Source of the DNA: Bifidobacterium biavatii DSM 23969
Lineage (GTDB): Bacteria; Actinomycetota; Actinomycetes; Actinomycetales; Bifidobacteriaceae
NCBI RefSeq assembly: GCF_000741165.1
Contig: NZ_JGYN01000002.1
Coordinates: forward strand, 1-64,000
Direction: 5' to 3'
DNA length: 64,000 nt
In this document: in pieces, positions 41,595 to 50,700 of the stretch
How the letters are laid out: each line of letters opens with the position of its first letter
Position numbering within the stretch: position 1 is the first letter of the stretch
The notes under the pieces: model-generated
What the model saw: only the letters and a program-made list of their open reading frames with translations
Databases searched by the model: none
What the model was told of the DNA's origin: nothing
Translations under genes and position numbers: made by a program

Positions 41595-42572
41595 CTACCT
41601 GCGCCGGTTCGTGAGCGCCTCGCCGTGCGCGTATCGGCGCACGTTGCCAAGCGCGATCGCGACGATGCGGTCTTCGGTGACAGCCAGATGGTTGCCGCCG
41701 GCGACGTGCGGCGTAATCAGACAATGCGGTTCGTCCCACAGCGGACTGTCGGCGGGCAGCGGTTCGGGTTCGGTCACGTCGAGTCCGGCACCGTGCAGTT
41801 GGTCCTCGGCAAGGGCGCGGGCGAGCGCGCGCGGTTCGATGGCGTTGCCGCGGCCGGCGTTGAGCAGGATGGCCGTGGATTTGAGCATGGTGAGCCGGCG
41901 TCCGTCGATCAGGTGTGTGGTGTCGGGCGCGGCGGGCACGGCGAGCGCGATCACGTCCGCGTCGGGCAGGAGCTGGTCGAGTTCGGAGAAATCGTGCATT
42001 TCGTCGATGCCGTCGGCGGGTCGGCTGGCGTCGCGTCGCACGCCGATGGTGTGCGCGCCGACCGCTTTGCATAGGGTCGCAAAGTGCGAGCCGATGTCGC
42101 CAGTGCCGATGATGAGCACGTTCGCACCGTTCGGCGTGAGCGCGCGGCCGAGGTCATGCCAGCGATGCTCGGTCTGCTGGCGCGCGTACATGGGCAGGTT
42201 GCGCATGAGCGCCCACATCATCGCGAAGAGGTGTTCGGACACGGTTTGTCCGTACGCGCCGGTCGCGTTCGTAACTTGCACGAGCTCTCCCAGCACGCCG
42301 GGCGCGACGTACCGGTCGACGCCGGCGCTCCATGTCTGCAGCCATTCGAGGTGCGGCAGCTGCGCGCAGTCGGCGGGCGGGATGTTGCCGATGACGGCGG
42401 TCGCAGCGTCGCGCAGTTCGGCCGGCACGCTCGCCTGCCAGCTCATGGTGCCGCGCTGCAAAGGATTGCCGACGAAGTGCTGTTCGACGCCGGTGCCGGC
42501 CGTTGCCGACGAAAAAGCCTGCCGCTCACGGTCGGTCAGCGGCAGGCAGTTGATGATGACTTTCTCGCTCAT
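41595..42572 (-). CDS. D-isomer-specific 2-hydroxyacid dehydrogenase
   Basis: A 325-aa NAD(P)-dependent oxidoreductase. The nucleotide-binding motif VLIIGTGDIGSHFA (G-x-G-x-x-G) lies near residue 145. Active-site segments are LLNAGRGNAIEP (Arg), GLDVTEPEPLP (Glu) and ITPHVAGG (His). It matches the D-3-phosphoglycerate/glyoxylate reductase-like group, but the substrate is not determinable. The start is ATG 42572 or 42581, neither with a visible Shine-Dalgarno. It lies downstream of an SPFH gene and just upstream of acyP. Confidence 0.87.
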   Translation of the reverse strand: MSEKVIINCLPLTDRERQAFSSATAGTGVEQHFVGNPLQRGTMSWQASVPAELRDAATAVIGNIPPADCAQLPHLEWLQTWSAGVDRYVAPGVLGELVQVTNATGAYGQTVSEHLFAMMWALMRNLPMYARQQTEHRWHDLGRALTPNGANVLIIGTGDIGSHFATLCKAVGAHTIGVRRDASRPADGIDEMHDFSELDQLLPDADVIALAVPAAPDTTHLIDGRRLTMLKSTAILLNAGRGNAIEPRALARALAEDQLHGAGLDVTEPEPLPADSPLWDEPHCLITPHVAGGNHLAVTEDRIVAIALGNVRRYAHGEALTNRRR

Positions 42573-42641
42573 ACGGCCCATTGTAGGGCGCGTCGGGCGA
42601 TGGTCGAGCGATATGTCAGTGCGATGGACGCCACTCGGACG

Positions 42642-43571
42642 TCACTTGGCGAGGCCGGCGGGCGCATCGCCGTCGCCCTTGGTTTCGTTGGCGGTGAGCA
42701 TCGCTTCAGTGATCTGCCGGTAGAGCGTCTCGTAGCCGCCGGGCGTGGCGCTGGGCAGCACGACGGTTTTCGCGTTCTTCGATTCGGACAGGGAGCGCAT
42801 GACGTCGAGGTACTGGTTGAACAGGACGACGTTGTTGACGTCGTTGATGTTCATGCCGACGGCCTGCAGGCTCTTGATCTGGTCGACGATGCCGTTGGCG
42901 ATTTCGCGGCGGTAGTTGGCCTGGCCTTCGCCTTGCAGGCGGGTTTTCTCGGCTTCTGCGGCGGCCTGCGTTTCGATTTGGATGCGCTGGGCTTCGGCGC
43001 GCTGGCGGGTCGCTTCCTTTTCGCGTTGGGCGGCGTTGATGGAGTCCATCGCGTTCTTGACCTGCGGCGACGGGTCGATGGCGGTGATCAGCGTCTTGAC
43101 GACGGTGAAGCCGAAGCGCGCCATCTCGTTGCCGACGGTTTTCTGCACGTCGAACGCGACGTCGTCCTTGCGGGCGAACGCGTCGTCGAGGGAGAGCGCC
43201 GGGATGGCGGAGCGCAGCGCGTCTTCCATGTAGGAGCGCAGCTGGCCGGCCGGGTCGCGCAGCTCGTAGTATGCGGTGGCGACGTTTTCGGCGTTGACGC
43301 GGAACTGCGTGGATGCGACGACGGTCACGAACACGTTGTCGAGCGTCTTGGTTTCGAGCTGCACGTTGAGCTGCGAGACGCGCATGTTGGTTTTGGTGGC
43401 GATGTGGTCGACGAGCGGGATGCGCAGGTGGATGCCGGCGAACTGCACTTTGTGGAATTTGCCGAATCGTTCGATGATGTACGCCTGCTGCTGTGGTACG
43501 ACGAAGATCGCCGCGCTCAGGATGATAATGACGACGACGAGCACGACGCCGGCGATGATGAGACCGGGCAT
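42642..43571 (-). CDS. SPFH/Band 7 (stomatin-prohibitin) membrane protein
   Basis: A 309-aa protein with an N-terminal membrane helix (residues 5-25, LIIAGVVLVVVIIILSAAIF). The Band 7 domain begins VPQQQAYIIERFGKFHKV and includes SLDDAFARKDDVA. An Ala/Glu/Gln-rich coiled coil (about 185-235) and a C-terminal oligomerisation part follow. Such proteins form large membrane-associated rings that organise microdomains. ATG 43571 is preceded by GGAAGGGGAAGAGGAC. No NfeD partner gene is adjacent, which is somewhat unusual. The gap to the next gene (43572-43808) shows nothing else. Confidence 0.9.
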   Translation of the reverse strand: MPGLIIAGVVLVVVIIILSAAIFVVPQQQAYIIERFGKFHKVQFAGIHLRIPLVDHIATKTNMRVSQLNVQLETKTLDNVFVTVVASTQFRVNAENVATAYYELRDPAGQLRSYMEDALRSAIPALSLDDAFARKDDVAFDVQKTVGNEMARFGFTVVKTLITAIDPSPQVKNAMDSINAAQREKEATRQRAEAQRIQIETQAAAEAEKTRLQGEGQANYRREIANGIVDQIKSLQAVGMNINDVNNVVLFNQYLDVMRSLSESKNAKTVVLPSATPGGYETLYRQITEAMLTANETKGDGDAPAGLAK

Positions 43572-43808
43572 GTCCTCTTCCCCTTCCAGTTACGTCGGAA
43601 CCGCCTTCGGCTCCGGCTCGTGACTCCCATCGTATCAGCCGCCGCCCGTTTGCGGCAGATGCCCCACTCCCCTGTCCTCATTCGTTTACAAGAAGTTCGC
43701 TCAGGCGCGTTCATATTGTGAGCTCTGCGGTTCTGCGTTTCAGCGATTTTGCGGTTCGCCCGCGATTGTTACGCTGGCTGACCCCGACCTCGGTCCTACC
43801 CCCGCCGA

Positions 43809-44294
43809 TCAGGCCGCGTTGTTCGGCAGCGGTACGAACATCATGCGCGAGTCTTTAATATGCCGGAATCCGTAGTGTTCGTAGAAGGCGGCGGCCTTGT
43901 CCGTGGCCGGTTCGACGACGAGCGCCCGTGCACCGATGATGGCTGCCGCGTTCATGGCGCGAAGCACCGCGTCGCGTAGCAGCTGGCTGCCGACATGGTT
44001 GGTTTGGTAGCGTATGTCGACACCGAGTATGCCGAGCAGGATGACAGGGATCGGATTGGGACTGTTGCGGCGTAGCCAGCCGGGAGATTCCGCGTGCGTC
44101 ATGCTGTACGCGCTGAGCGTGTAGAAGCCGACGAGCGCAGTGCCGTCGAACGTGGCGTATGCGACGGCGGTGCCTTGCCGTTGCGATATGCGCCAGTGCG
44201 AGAATAGCCAGTTGTTGACGACGTCCAGCCCGCAGTCGAAGCCGGATACGTCGTCGTTGATGGTGAGTCGTCTTGGTTGGCTGAATGATGTCAT
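43809..44294 (-). CDS. GNAT acetyltransferase toxin (TacT/AtaT type)
   Basis: A 161-aa GNAT-fold protein of the type that acetylates aminoacyl-tRNA and halts translation. It begins with the SGFDCGLDVVNNWL segment of this toxin group. The acetyl-CoA-binding region is IRYQTNHVGSQLLRDAV (variant of Q-x-x-G-x-G). The C-terminus has AAAFYEHYGFRHI with the catalytic tyrosine. Its ATG overlaps the antitoxin stop (ATGA, 44291-44294), giving tight coupling. An upstream in-frame extension to 44375 is antisense-like and rejected. The pair is complete and presumably active. Confidence 0.88.
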   Translation of the reverse strand: MTSFSQPRRLTINDDVSGFDCGLDVVNNWLFSHWRISQRQGTAVAYATFDGTALVGFYTLSAYSMTHAESPGWLRRNSPNPIPVILLGILGVDIRYQTNHVGSQLLRDAVLRAMNAAAIIGARALVVEPATDKAAAFYEHYGFRHIKDSRMMFVPLPNNAA

Positions 44295-44563
44295 GTCCAG
44301 ATCGGCTCGCTTTCCAGCAGGTTCACAAGTTTGGCGGGCATAGGCTCGTCGAGTGCGGCAACGAAGTCGTTCCACGCATCCTCGTTGAGTCTAATGATGT
44401 GCGCTTCGCGGATGTCTCGGTCCGCCGCGTCGAGCAGGTTGGACAGCGCCCATTGCGACGACGTGAGCCCCTTTGATTCGGCGGCCTGATCGATGCGTGA
44501 ACGTTGTTCCTGTGTGAGCCGCATTTCAAACCGGCTGTCTTTGTTCAATGTTGCTGTACTCAT
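44291..44563 (-). CDS. DUF1778 ribbon-helix-helix antitoxin (TacA-like)
   Basis: A 90-aa antitoxin with an N-terminal ribbon-helix-helix DNA-binding domain (RFEMRLTQEQRSRIDQAAES). The C-terminal tail (LNEDAWNDFVAALDEP) would wrap and inhibit the acetyltransferase toxin. It is the first gene of the pair and should repress its own promoter, where an inverted repeat is seen at 44574-44592. The GC content of the pair is similar to its neighbours. Confidence 0.9.
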   Translation of the reverse strand: MSTATLNKDSRFEMRLTQEQRSRIDQAAESKGLTSSQWALSNLLDAADRDIREAHIIRLNEDAWNDFVAALDEPMPAKLVNLLESEPIWT

Positions 44564-44573
44564 ACCCTCGATT

Positions 44574-44592
44574 GTACGGTAATTGTCCGTAC
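44574..44592. promoter_or_regulatory. Operator-like palindrome upstream of the TA operon
   Basis: GTACGG (44574-44579) and CCGTAC (44587-44592) form a 6-7-6 inverted repeat starting 11 bp before the antitoxin ATG. This is the expected place for ribbon-helix-helix autoregulation. Confidence 0.55.
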
Positions 44593-44712
44593 GTCACAAC
44601 ACCGACTCCCCCGATTCTCCTAACATTGGAATCGCACCACATAAAGGTATTGCATTAACCTAGTTTCAGTATGTAATCGATATTGTTTGTATAGATTTAT
44701 GAGGTGATAGCG

Positions 44713-44967
44713 ATGGCAACAGCAATGGTGAATGTTCGGCTAGATGAACAGACGAAACGGGACATGAGCGCACTGTGCGACGAGCTTGGTTTGAGCATGA
44801 GTGCCGCGTTCAATATCTTTGCAAAAACGATGGTGCGAGGGCATCGCATTCCTTTTGAGGTGACAGCAGACCCCTTCTATTCGGCCGCCAACATGCGCCA
44901 TCTTGAACGCTCCGCCGCCCAAATGGACGCCGGCATGGCTCACGCCCATGATCTGATAGAGGAATAG
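44713..44967 (+). CDS. Orphan RelB/DinJ family antitoxin
   Basis: An 84-aa antitoxin with the RelB/DinJ ribbon-helix-helix start (TAMVNVRLDEQTKRDMSALC) and GLSMSAAFNIFAKTMVR. The toxin-binding tail is HLERSAAQMDAGMAHAHDLI. ATG 44713 follows GAGGTGATAGCG; an upstream in-frame ATG at 44704 is less likely. RelE or YafQ toxins normally follow directly, but here a dispersed repeat begins 13 bp after the stop and no toxin frame is present. It is therefore an orphan, perhaps left after loss of the toxin. It is divergent from the TacA-TacT pair. Confidence 0.85.
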   Translation: MATAMVNVRLDEQTKRDMSALCDELGLSMSAAFNIFAKTMVRGHRIPFEVTADPFYSAANMRHLERSAAQMDAGMAHAHDLIEE

Positions 44968-44980
44968 CTGTCCTTCACTC

Positions 44981-45210
44981 TATGGTGTGTATCGCGATGG
45001 CACGCCGTTATATCGGAACCTCACTGCGTGCAATGCTGTGGTACCAGCGGCAGCTATCGTTGCCGCTCAAATATGTTTCGACGCATATGATGCTGGCGGC
45101 AGCCTCGGCTCCCTCGGCTGAGGGAGCTGGCTCGCCGTAAGGCGAGACTGAGGGAGCGTCGCGGCGCGAGCGCGCCGCCAACAAACAGCATCGCGCGATA
45201 GCGCGATTCC
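44981..45210. repeat. Dispersed composite repeat copy after the orphan antitoxin
   Basis: About 230 bp from TATGGTGTGTATCGCGATGG to GATAGCGCGATTCC. It keeps the outer arm (ATATCGGAACCTCACTGCG, degenerate), the GCTGGCGGCAGCCTCGG core, GCTCCCTCGGCTGAGGGAGC, and GCGGCGC/GCGCGCCGC hairpins. It ends directly against the stop codon of the next gene (45212) and fills the whole gap. Confidence 0.75.
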
Positions 45211-45211
45211 G

Positions 45212-45796
45212 TTATTCCTGCAGTCGCCGCCTCAAATCGGCGATTTCCCGTTCAAGCGCGTCGATGTAGTGCGTTTGCTGCACGATGATGCGGTCGCGCA
45301 CGTCGTCGGTGCCGACAAGGCCGTTGCCTGATATGTATGATGTCGCAGATGCCGTCGCAGCCGGAGATGCAGCCGATACGTCCGGTGCGGCGTACGATTC
45401 AGCCGACGATACGGTCAATCTGTCCGGCGCAGTGGATGATGCGAATGATGCTGAAACCGACGATGCGAACGGTCGCGTTGCCGCAGACGTTGTGCCCGAT
45501 AACGCAGATACCGCGTCGGCGGATATAGTTGCGTCGCCAGTCGAGTCGTTGAGGATCACGTCGCGTTCGGCTTTCCACCGTGCTAGGCAGCGTTCGATGC
45601 GCTTGCGACCGATGATTTCCGGCTTCAGCCCGGCTTCGCGGAACAGGTCGACCGGTTTCTCTCCGTCGAGATACCGTCGCAGACAGTCCCGTTTGAACGC
45701 GCGCGTATACGTGATGCGCGCCGTCGTGGCGTTCGCCACCACCGGCAGCGATCCCAAATACCGCACTTCCTCCGCGGTAAACACCGTTCGTCCCAT
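45212..45796 (-). CDS. Small HTH / coiled-coil protein, transposase OrfA-like (second copy)
   Basis: A 194-aa paralogue of the protein at 23364-23873. The N-terminal domain (TVFTAEEVRYLGSLPVVANA, then GLKPEIIGRKRIERC..RW) and C-terminal coiled coil (YIDALEREIADLRRRLQ) are shared. A longer Ser/Ala/Thr-rich linker (about residues 95-155) separates them. It lies downstream of the locus 2 pilin on the same strand. As with the first copy there is no OrfB or catalytic domain. Both copies border pilus loci, so a regulatory role is possible but unproven. Confidence 0.68.
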   Translation of the reverse strand: MGRTVFTAEEVRYLGSLPVVANATTARITYTRAFKRDCLRRYLDGEKPVDLFREAGLKPEIIGRKRIERCLARWKAERDVILNDSTGDATISADAVSALSGTTSAATRPFASSVSASFASSTAPDRLTVSSAESYAAPDVSAASPAATASATSYISGNGLVGTDDVRDRIIVQQTHYIDALEREIADLRRRLQE

Positions 45797-45834
45797 ACGT
45801 CACATTCCCATTCGCCTCAACATCCACATCGCCT

Positions 45835-46045
45835 CCGGCGGCCTAGCAGCACCCCTCTGACGGGACGTTGCCGTGAAACAAACAACAGAGCTGTTTGTAG
45901 ACAACGTGCGAGCCGACAGGCGAGCCAACAAACCGCGGGCGCAGCCCGTCCGTAATTGCAGGACGGGCTCCCGGCAAAGCCGGGTGGGGGGAGAGAAAGA
46001 GGGCAAGCCCTTACTTTCAAAGGACTTACCCTCTCCCCTATTCAC
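45835..46045. repeat. Dispersed hairpin repeats downstream of pilin 2
   Basis: The 45797-46107 gap contains CTGTTTGTAGACAACGTGCG and GCGAGCCAACAAACCGCGGGCG blocks, a CCCGGC/GCCGGG hairpin, and an imperfect inverted AGAGGG.AAG / CTT.CCCTCT stem at about 45998-46036 that may end the pilin transcript. The blocks resemble parts of 37059-37394 and 54081-54303. No sortase gene or remnant is detectable. Confidence 0.5.
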
Positions 46046-46107
46046 AAGACGCCATCGCTCAGCGAACCCGATTCACCGATCTCAAGCGCCTTGCACCATC
46101 ACCAACA

Positions 46108-47463
46108 TCACGCCATCATCAGCGCCATCTTGGTCTTGCGAGACCGCACAAACGTCAGCACCGCACCACCGGCAAGAACAGCACCGATCACGCCGAACAG
46201 AACAATGCCAGCGCCACCGGTCAGCGGCAGCTGCGTCACGCTGGTCACATTTTTAACGACAAGTTTGCTATCCGGATTATCTTTGCCGTCAATCTGGCCG
46301 CCTTCGGTGTAACTAACCAACTTCCAGAATTGATCTGTGCTCGTCACGTTAAACTGAGCTGCATTGGTTAGAGAATCAAATCCGGTGATTTCAATAGTGA
46401 ATGATGGCAATACATTCTGCAGGAAACCATCGGGAGCCTGTACTTCGGTAATCGTATAAGTACCCTTAGGAAGTTTGTAGAAAGTGACATGGCCCGTAGT
46501 CGCATCACTAGTGAACACGCCGGCCGCCTCTTTCTGAGTGTAATCAGTTGGCTTTAATTCACTTGTCCAATCCCACGTCTCAACATTATATTTACCGTAA
46601 TAGGTTTTCCCATCCACGGTTTTACTGATCACAAACTTCGCTCCGCCAAGAGCCTTTCCATCACCATCATTCTTAGTGAATTGGAATATGCCAAGTGGAA
46701 CAGTTTCGTTCTTGATGTTCACAATGCCATCGCTATGCGCAACACAGGAAGAATTAGTTCCCTGAGTAGAAACAACTGGAGTTCCAATAATAATCGGAGC
46801 GGAGGCAGCGTAAATCTTGCCTGCAAATTTGGTGACATCACCACTTGCATCTATAAGCAAATACACGCCGGCACCATTTTTGGGGTTCAAAGTAAGGGTA
46901 CCCGCTTGACCATTCACCGTCACATCGCCCGACAAGGATTCCTTAACATTATTACCTGCGTTATCGAAATTCTGCTTGGCAAGTGCGGTCGCAAAATCAC
47001 GCAGCGTCTTCTGACCTTCTGTCCCAGAATCATTATCACTGAGTAAATGCGTGGACACCCATTCCATGACATCGCCATCACTCAGTGGATATCCAGAGTT
47101 AGTACCAAGAGCTGCTGAAATTGCCCCGCTCACAGTTAGATCAGAAACGGTCTTCAAATTCAGAGAATACTTAGCTCCGCCAGCAACATTGTCAACGGTA
47201 AGCTGCTGTACTGCATAATCAGCCAATTTGATCGCCGTGAAGCTACGACTAGTGTACGTTGTCGAAGAACTGATATGTTCATTCGTTATCAGCTGACGAT
47301 AGTCATCCGCTTTGATCGTTATCGTCTTTGACGAAGCCTCCGCAGTGGGGTCAGCAGTCAGCAAGCAATCATCTGCAGCGATCGCGGTGGATGCACCAAA
47401 GGCTAATCCGCCGAGCATTGTTGCTGCAGCCGCGAGTCCGGCAAATACTTTCTTAAGTTTCAT
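46108..47463 (-). CDS. LPXTG pilin / fimbrial subunit of locus 2
   Basis: A 451-aa secreted pilin. The signal peptide ends near GASTAIAAD (residue about 30). The N-terminal domain (about 35-255) is followed by a prealbumin/Cna-B-like domain (GIFQFTKNDGDGKALGGAKF onward, near 265). That domain has a typical E-box TYTITEVQAPDGF near 350. LPLTG at residue 412 starts the sorting signal, with a helix and an RSRKTK tail. ATG 47463 follows GAAAGAGG. It lies downstream of the large adhesin on the same strand. No class C sortase follows, unlike locus 1, so polymerisation would need a sortase from elsewhere. Confidence 0.88.
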   Translation of the reverse strand: MKLKKVFAGLAAAATMLGGLAFGASTAIAADDCLLTADPTAEASSKTITIKADDYRQLITNEHISSSTTYTSRSFTAIKLADYAVQQLTVDNVAGGAKYSLNLKTVSDLTVSGAISAALGTNSGYPLSDGDVMEWVSTHLLSDNDSGTEGQKTLRDFATALAKQNFDNAGNNVKESLSGDVTVNGQAGTLTLNPKNGAGVYLLIDASGDVTKFAGKIYAASAPIIIGTPVVSTQGTNSSCVAHSDGIVNIKNETVPLGIFQFTKNDGDGKALGGAKFVISKTVDGKTYYGKYNVETWDWTSELKPTDYTQKEAAGVFTSDATTGHVTFYKLPKGTYTITEVQAPDGFLQNVLPSFTIEITGFDSLTNAAQFNVTSTDQFWKLVSYTEGGQIDGKDNPDSKLVVKNVTSVTQLPLTGGAGIVLFGVIGAVLAGGAVLTFVRSRKTKMALMMA

Positions 47464-47571
47464 GAGAAACCTCTTTCTGTTTTCCTTCTTCTATTGAGGT
47501 ATTGATTGGGCGGGGTACGGGCGTTGAATACGCCCATCTCCGTGGAAATTTTTGGTTTTGAGGTGTCGGGT

Positions 47572-47730
47572 GTGACGCTCCCTCAGTCACGATCTGCGAC
47601 TATGACGGATCGTCTTACGATCCCTGTCATTTTGACCGGAGGCCGTAGGCCGGAGCGGAGAAATCTTATAGGAGCCAATGCAGTTCAGAAAGATTTCTCG
47701 ACTCCGCTGCGCTCCGCTCGAAATGACAGG
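47572..47730. repeat. Hairpin-rich intergenic repeats between adhesin and pilin of locus 2
   Basis: The 47464-47774 gap holds GTGACGCTCCCTCAGTCACG, a GGATCGTCTTACGATCC hairpin, GGCCGTAGGCC and inverted CTGTCATTT/AAATGACAG arms around GAAATCTT and AGATTTCTCG. These resemble pieces of the dispersed repeat. They could modulate read-through from adhesin to pilin. Confidence 0.5.
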
Positions 47731-47774
47731 TAACCGCTAAGGAACCGCACCCGGATCGTGACAGTGACGCGCGA

Positions 47775-50700
47775 TCATGCGATCACCGCCTTACGACGGC
47801 GATACTCATTCGACAACGCCAGCACCAACGCCGCCGCAGCCACAAACGCATCACCAAACCACAACCAATCACGATCATCCCAACCACCGGTAAACGGCAA
47901 CGCCGCCACCATACGCACATTGGGAATGCAGTTTGTTCCACCAGCTTCAGCCGAGCATGTTGCGCCCATGTTCAATGAAGACGTGGATTCCGTTGCTCCG
48001 ATAGTGAAGACGTATTGCTGAGTCGATTTCATATAACCTTCCGGCGCTGCCGTCTCAGTCAGTACATACCGGAATACGATGCCACGATCCGCCTGTTCCG
48101 AAGTCGGACGCTGCAAACCGGATACCTTGAGCTGGCCGAGATTATTGTTCAGATCGTTGTACGAATATGAAACGGCATTACCGCTCTTATCAGTCTGCGT
48201 CTGAAGACCAGTGGCATGACCACTACACGGGTCAGTCGACCCGCTTAACGATTGGCAGTCCACCACAGCGGCAGTCACCGAATCCGCCTCAGCCGTGGCG
48301 TCGGTCTCAACATCGCCCTGTACAATCACAGCTTCCGGTCCGGTGATCGTCCACGAACTCTTTCCGGAAACAATCACCGCACCGCTGTCCTTGGCAACCT
48401 TCTTCCACGCGATCTGCGGCAGTTTGTTGGCGATATCGGTGACTTCGGCCTGTGCATCGACCTTCGTCAACTTCACCGTCTCCTGCGCATTGGCAGGAAT
48501 CGTGAACTCATACCGATCACCGTCTTCAGGATTCCAATATCCATTCGGGATGACGGTTTCCTGCAACAGATACTTGCCCGGTTGCAGACCACTGATGTTG
48601 AACTTGCCGGCGTCATTGGAATGATCAGCAAGATATTCGCCACCATTCTCAGCGTGGGCGCAATCGATATCCTTGTCCTTGACCTTGACGCAATCCTGCA
48701 CGGTCCAGCGGGACTTAGTGTCAAGCGTTGCGCCATCGGACTGGTATTTAGTCACCGTCCATTCGGAATACGGTAGTTTCTCAGCCGTATCGGCATCGAC
48801 CTTACCCCACGAAACGCCCGGGAGCGCCTTGTCGGGGATGTTGATATCCGTTTCGGTAAAATCGCCGGACGGATTGCCGTCAGCATCGAGTTTCTGCCAC
48901 TTCGCCTGACCGCTGGTGATCACGAATCGATACTCGTTCGTATTCAGTTCGTAGCCGGTCGGGGCGACGCGCTCGGTTACCGTGTACGTACCGGGAGCGA
49001 GATTGTTGAGATCGAAGCCGCCGCCGTCGGGATTGTTGTCGAAGCCGACATAGGTGCCGCCCTTACCTGTATTGTCGATAATGATTGCGGATAACGTCAC
49101 TGATGTAAATGAAACGGTTACCGTTGGTTCTCCAGTGACCGGGTCAGTACCTGACTTGGATTGATACCCCTCAAAAGTCGGTTTCCAGCATCTGCCTGAT
49201 GTATATCCAGCATCATATGCAGCAATCGTTTTATCATCAGCGTATGTCGCCTTGCACAGCGTCGGATAGTAGTCGACGTTGTATGGACCGCTCACACCGG
49301 ACTTCTTCACGGCGGCGATCATGGCTTTCTCCTCAGTGGCGGCCGTGGATACGACATCAGCGGCATTTACCGTCGTTTTTGCCGTCGTCAGATCCCACTG
49401 CGAGCCGGACAGTTCTTTCCCGCTCCCGTCGACCTTGCCCCACGATGTCGTATACGGAGTGGAGAAGCTCACATCGCCGTTGGTGGCAAACGCGCCGCCG
49501 GACAAACGAGCTGCATTGCCGGTGAAGAGCACGCTCGCGGTGTTCAGCGCTCCCTGCTTGGCCGACTCCCATTGTGCATCCGTCATGCCGGCCGCCTTGA
49601 CGGCCGTGAGCGCCACTCCAGTGGTAATTTCCGAATCATTCGAAGCCTTCAACTTACGTGTGAGGTTGATGACATGCGTATGATCGGCGCCCATGCTCAT
49701 TTTGGTACCAGTCCGTCCGTCGACAAACCGGTCGCCGGTCATGGTGACGGCAAGGTTCGTGCCGCCGCCATCGTTGTGATGCCAGATGCTACTGTTCGTC
49801 GTAGCCGTCGGATCCTGGAAGTAATCCTGAAAACCACTGGCCGACTTGATCGGCGTTCCGTCTTCATACCAGTCCACAACCGACTTGGTGCGATCGGTGA
49901 ACCATGTGTCCATGAGCTGAAAATTCGTGCTTTCGATCTCGCCCTTCCACATGGGATTCATGATGGCAAAATCGGCACCGGCCTCGGTGCCGTCTCCTTG
50001 CACAGTGCCATGCCTCCGGTCATTGTCATCGGCACCGTTATCCCAAGAGATCATCGCCCTGCCGTTATACGGCTGTCGATTATCAGTATTAGCGATGGTC
50101 TCATTGCCTTGGTTCGGGTCAATGAACTTATCAACCTTGTTGCCGAACAGAGCGATATTGCCACCCTTGGATGCGGCACCGGTACCGGACGGGCACAGCC
50201 ATAGGCCGCCACCAAAATGCCCTGCGACATTTCCAGTCGCGACGGCCTTGGCGATATAAGTAACTGATTTTGATTCGGTGTATACCGCACCGCCAAGATA
50301 GCCGGAGGTATTGTTTACGAACTCTCCGCCCATGATGTATGCCTTGGACGTGTAGTTCTTGCTGCCATCCGCGTTGGTGGAAACGCTTCCTTCCTGCAGG
50401 AAGATCGCACCGCCCGCGCCACCGCGCAATGTGGTTTTCACGGAACCATCCGTATTGGTTTCGCGCTGCCTGACACCGGCATAGTTACTCTCGAACCGCG
50501 GCTTGTTGCCTTTGCTATCATTTTGGATCCACAGCTCGCCTTTCATATAGATGGCACCACCGCCGAGCATGTATCCCCACGCATTGGAATAGTTGCCGTT
50601 GAAGATTACGTTGCCTTGGATGCGCACCAGACCGGCGGATGCGTTGATGGCGCCGCCGCCATTGCCAGTGCCACCGTGGCAACCGTCAACGTCGCCTGTC

